Origin: UPXZ01 sp964568675
Lineage (GTDB): Bacteria; Bacteroidota; Bacteroidia; Bacteroidales; Paludibacteraceae
Length of the DNA: 14,938 bases
Assembly (NCBI GenBank): GCA_964568675.1
Contig: CAZMQV010000068.1
Location: 1 to 14,938 of the forward strand
Direction: 5' to 3'
Position numbers and translations under genes: made by a program. Position 1 is the first letter of the stretch; every line of letters starts with the position of its first letter. The notes beneath the pieces were generated by a model that did not search any database, was not told the DNA's origin, and saw only the letters and a list, made by a program, of their open reading frames with translations. Shown here one piece after another: positions 14,738 to 14,938 of this stretch.

Positions 14738-14797
14738 GGTTAGTGGTTAGTAGATGGTGGTTAGTGGTTAGTGGTTAGTGGTTGAGTGTTGAGTGTT
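14738..14797 (+). repeat. Tandem repeat, GGTTAGT units
   Basis: Two copies of GGTTAGT (14738-14751), a seven-base interruption, three more (14759-14779), then the variants GGTTGAGT and GTTGAGT. The array supplies the stop codon (TTA at 14761-14763, read as TAA) for the minus-strand transposase fragment to its right. Confidence 0.9.
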
Positions 14798-14938
14798 ACT
14801 GTTTCGCACCCGTCGGTGAAATGAACTCCTTCAAACTGGTGTAGGGGGCGCACATGCGGTTGATGTATGTTAACAATGCGGTGTGCAATGCTATGTGTAT
14901 TGGTGTCGTACATTTGCTTTTGCTGGTCGTAGAGTGTT
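14761..14938 (-). pseudogene. Truncated IS5-like transposase fragment, runs off the right edge
   Basis: On the minus strand the frame is open from the window's right edge and reads TLYDQQKQMYDTNTHSIAHR, then IVNIHQPHVRP, before a foreign tail (LHQFEGVHFTDGCE) and a stop inside the GGTTAGT array. LYEQQKxMYDxxTHSxxDRIVSISQPxVRPIVRGK is a recognisable internal block of IS5-type DDE transposases found in many Bacteroidota. In intact enzymes that block lies mid-protein and is followed by about 150 more residues including catalytic ones. Here homology stops just after VRP, so this is a truncated copy. What lies further upstream of it is outside the window. Confidence 0.6.
14805..14840. repeat. Copy B of a duplicated 36-bp module
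   Basis: It pairs with 14518-14553 (26 of 36 identical) and is fused in frame to the truncated transposase fragment on the minus strand. Confidence 0.65.

Overview
The window looks like a chromosomal piece of a member of the Bacteroidota, most likely order Bacteroidales. The evidence is the GTTGTGATTTGC-type II-C CRISPR repeat, several -33/-7 promoters of the Bacteroidota form (TTTG, about 19-20 bases, TAnnTTTG), a DUF3822-rsmD pair, a TonB-dependent receptor with a CarboxypepD_reg-like N-terminus, and a prfA-pyrF pair. No rRNA or tRNA was seen.

Layout. (1) Bases 1-2100 are an accessory, decaying zone. They hold the end of a CRISPR array (four repeats, three complete spacers), a frameshifted IS481-like transposase relic next to it, a truncated REP-associated (RAYT/Y1) transposase carrying a perfect 28-bp palindrome, an EVE-domain gene interrupted by one in-frame TAA, a tiny acidic ORF, and about 450 bases with no convincing gene. 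(2) Bases 2188-3458 are a minus-strand pair, DUF3822 then rsmD, overlapping by 10 bases and driven by a consensus promoter that diverges from the next gene. (3) Bases 3640-5817 encode a long RelA/SpoT protein whose hydrolase half has lost its metal-binding residues while the synthetase half looks intact; a strong terminator follows. (4) Bases 6122-8578 encode a TonB-dependent outer-membrane receptor with its own promoter and no SusD partner. (5) Bases 8649-10828 encode a class I aminotransferase and a cation-diffusion-facilitator transporter 26 bases apart. (6) Bases 10948-12252 encode a MgtC/DUF4010 membrane protein. (7) Bases 12400-14375 encode peptide chain release factor 1 and orotidine-5'-phosphate decarboxylase, a probable operon behind a consensus promoter that starts inside the end of the previous gene. 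(8) Bases 14370-14938 are repeat-rich: several 7- and 8-base tandem arrays, a duplicated 36-bp module, and a truncated IS5-like transposase fragment running off the right edge.

The central genes are ordinary housekeeping functions: rRNA methylation, (p)ppGpp signalling, amino acid metabolism, metal export, translation termination and pyrimidine synthesis. The unusual material lies at both ends. The most notable signals are a promoter-like sequence built into every CRISPR repeat, a palindrome embedded in the RAYT reading frame, the single stop codon splitting the EVE gene, the inactive HD domain of the RelA/SpoT protein, and a minisatellite whose first unit supplies the pyrF stop codon. I did not find a clearly new multi-gene system.
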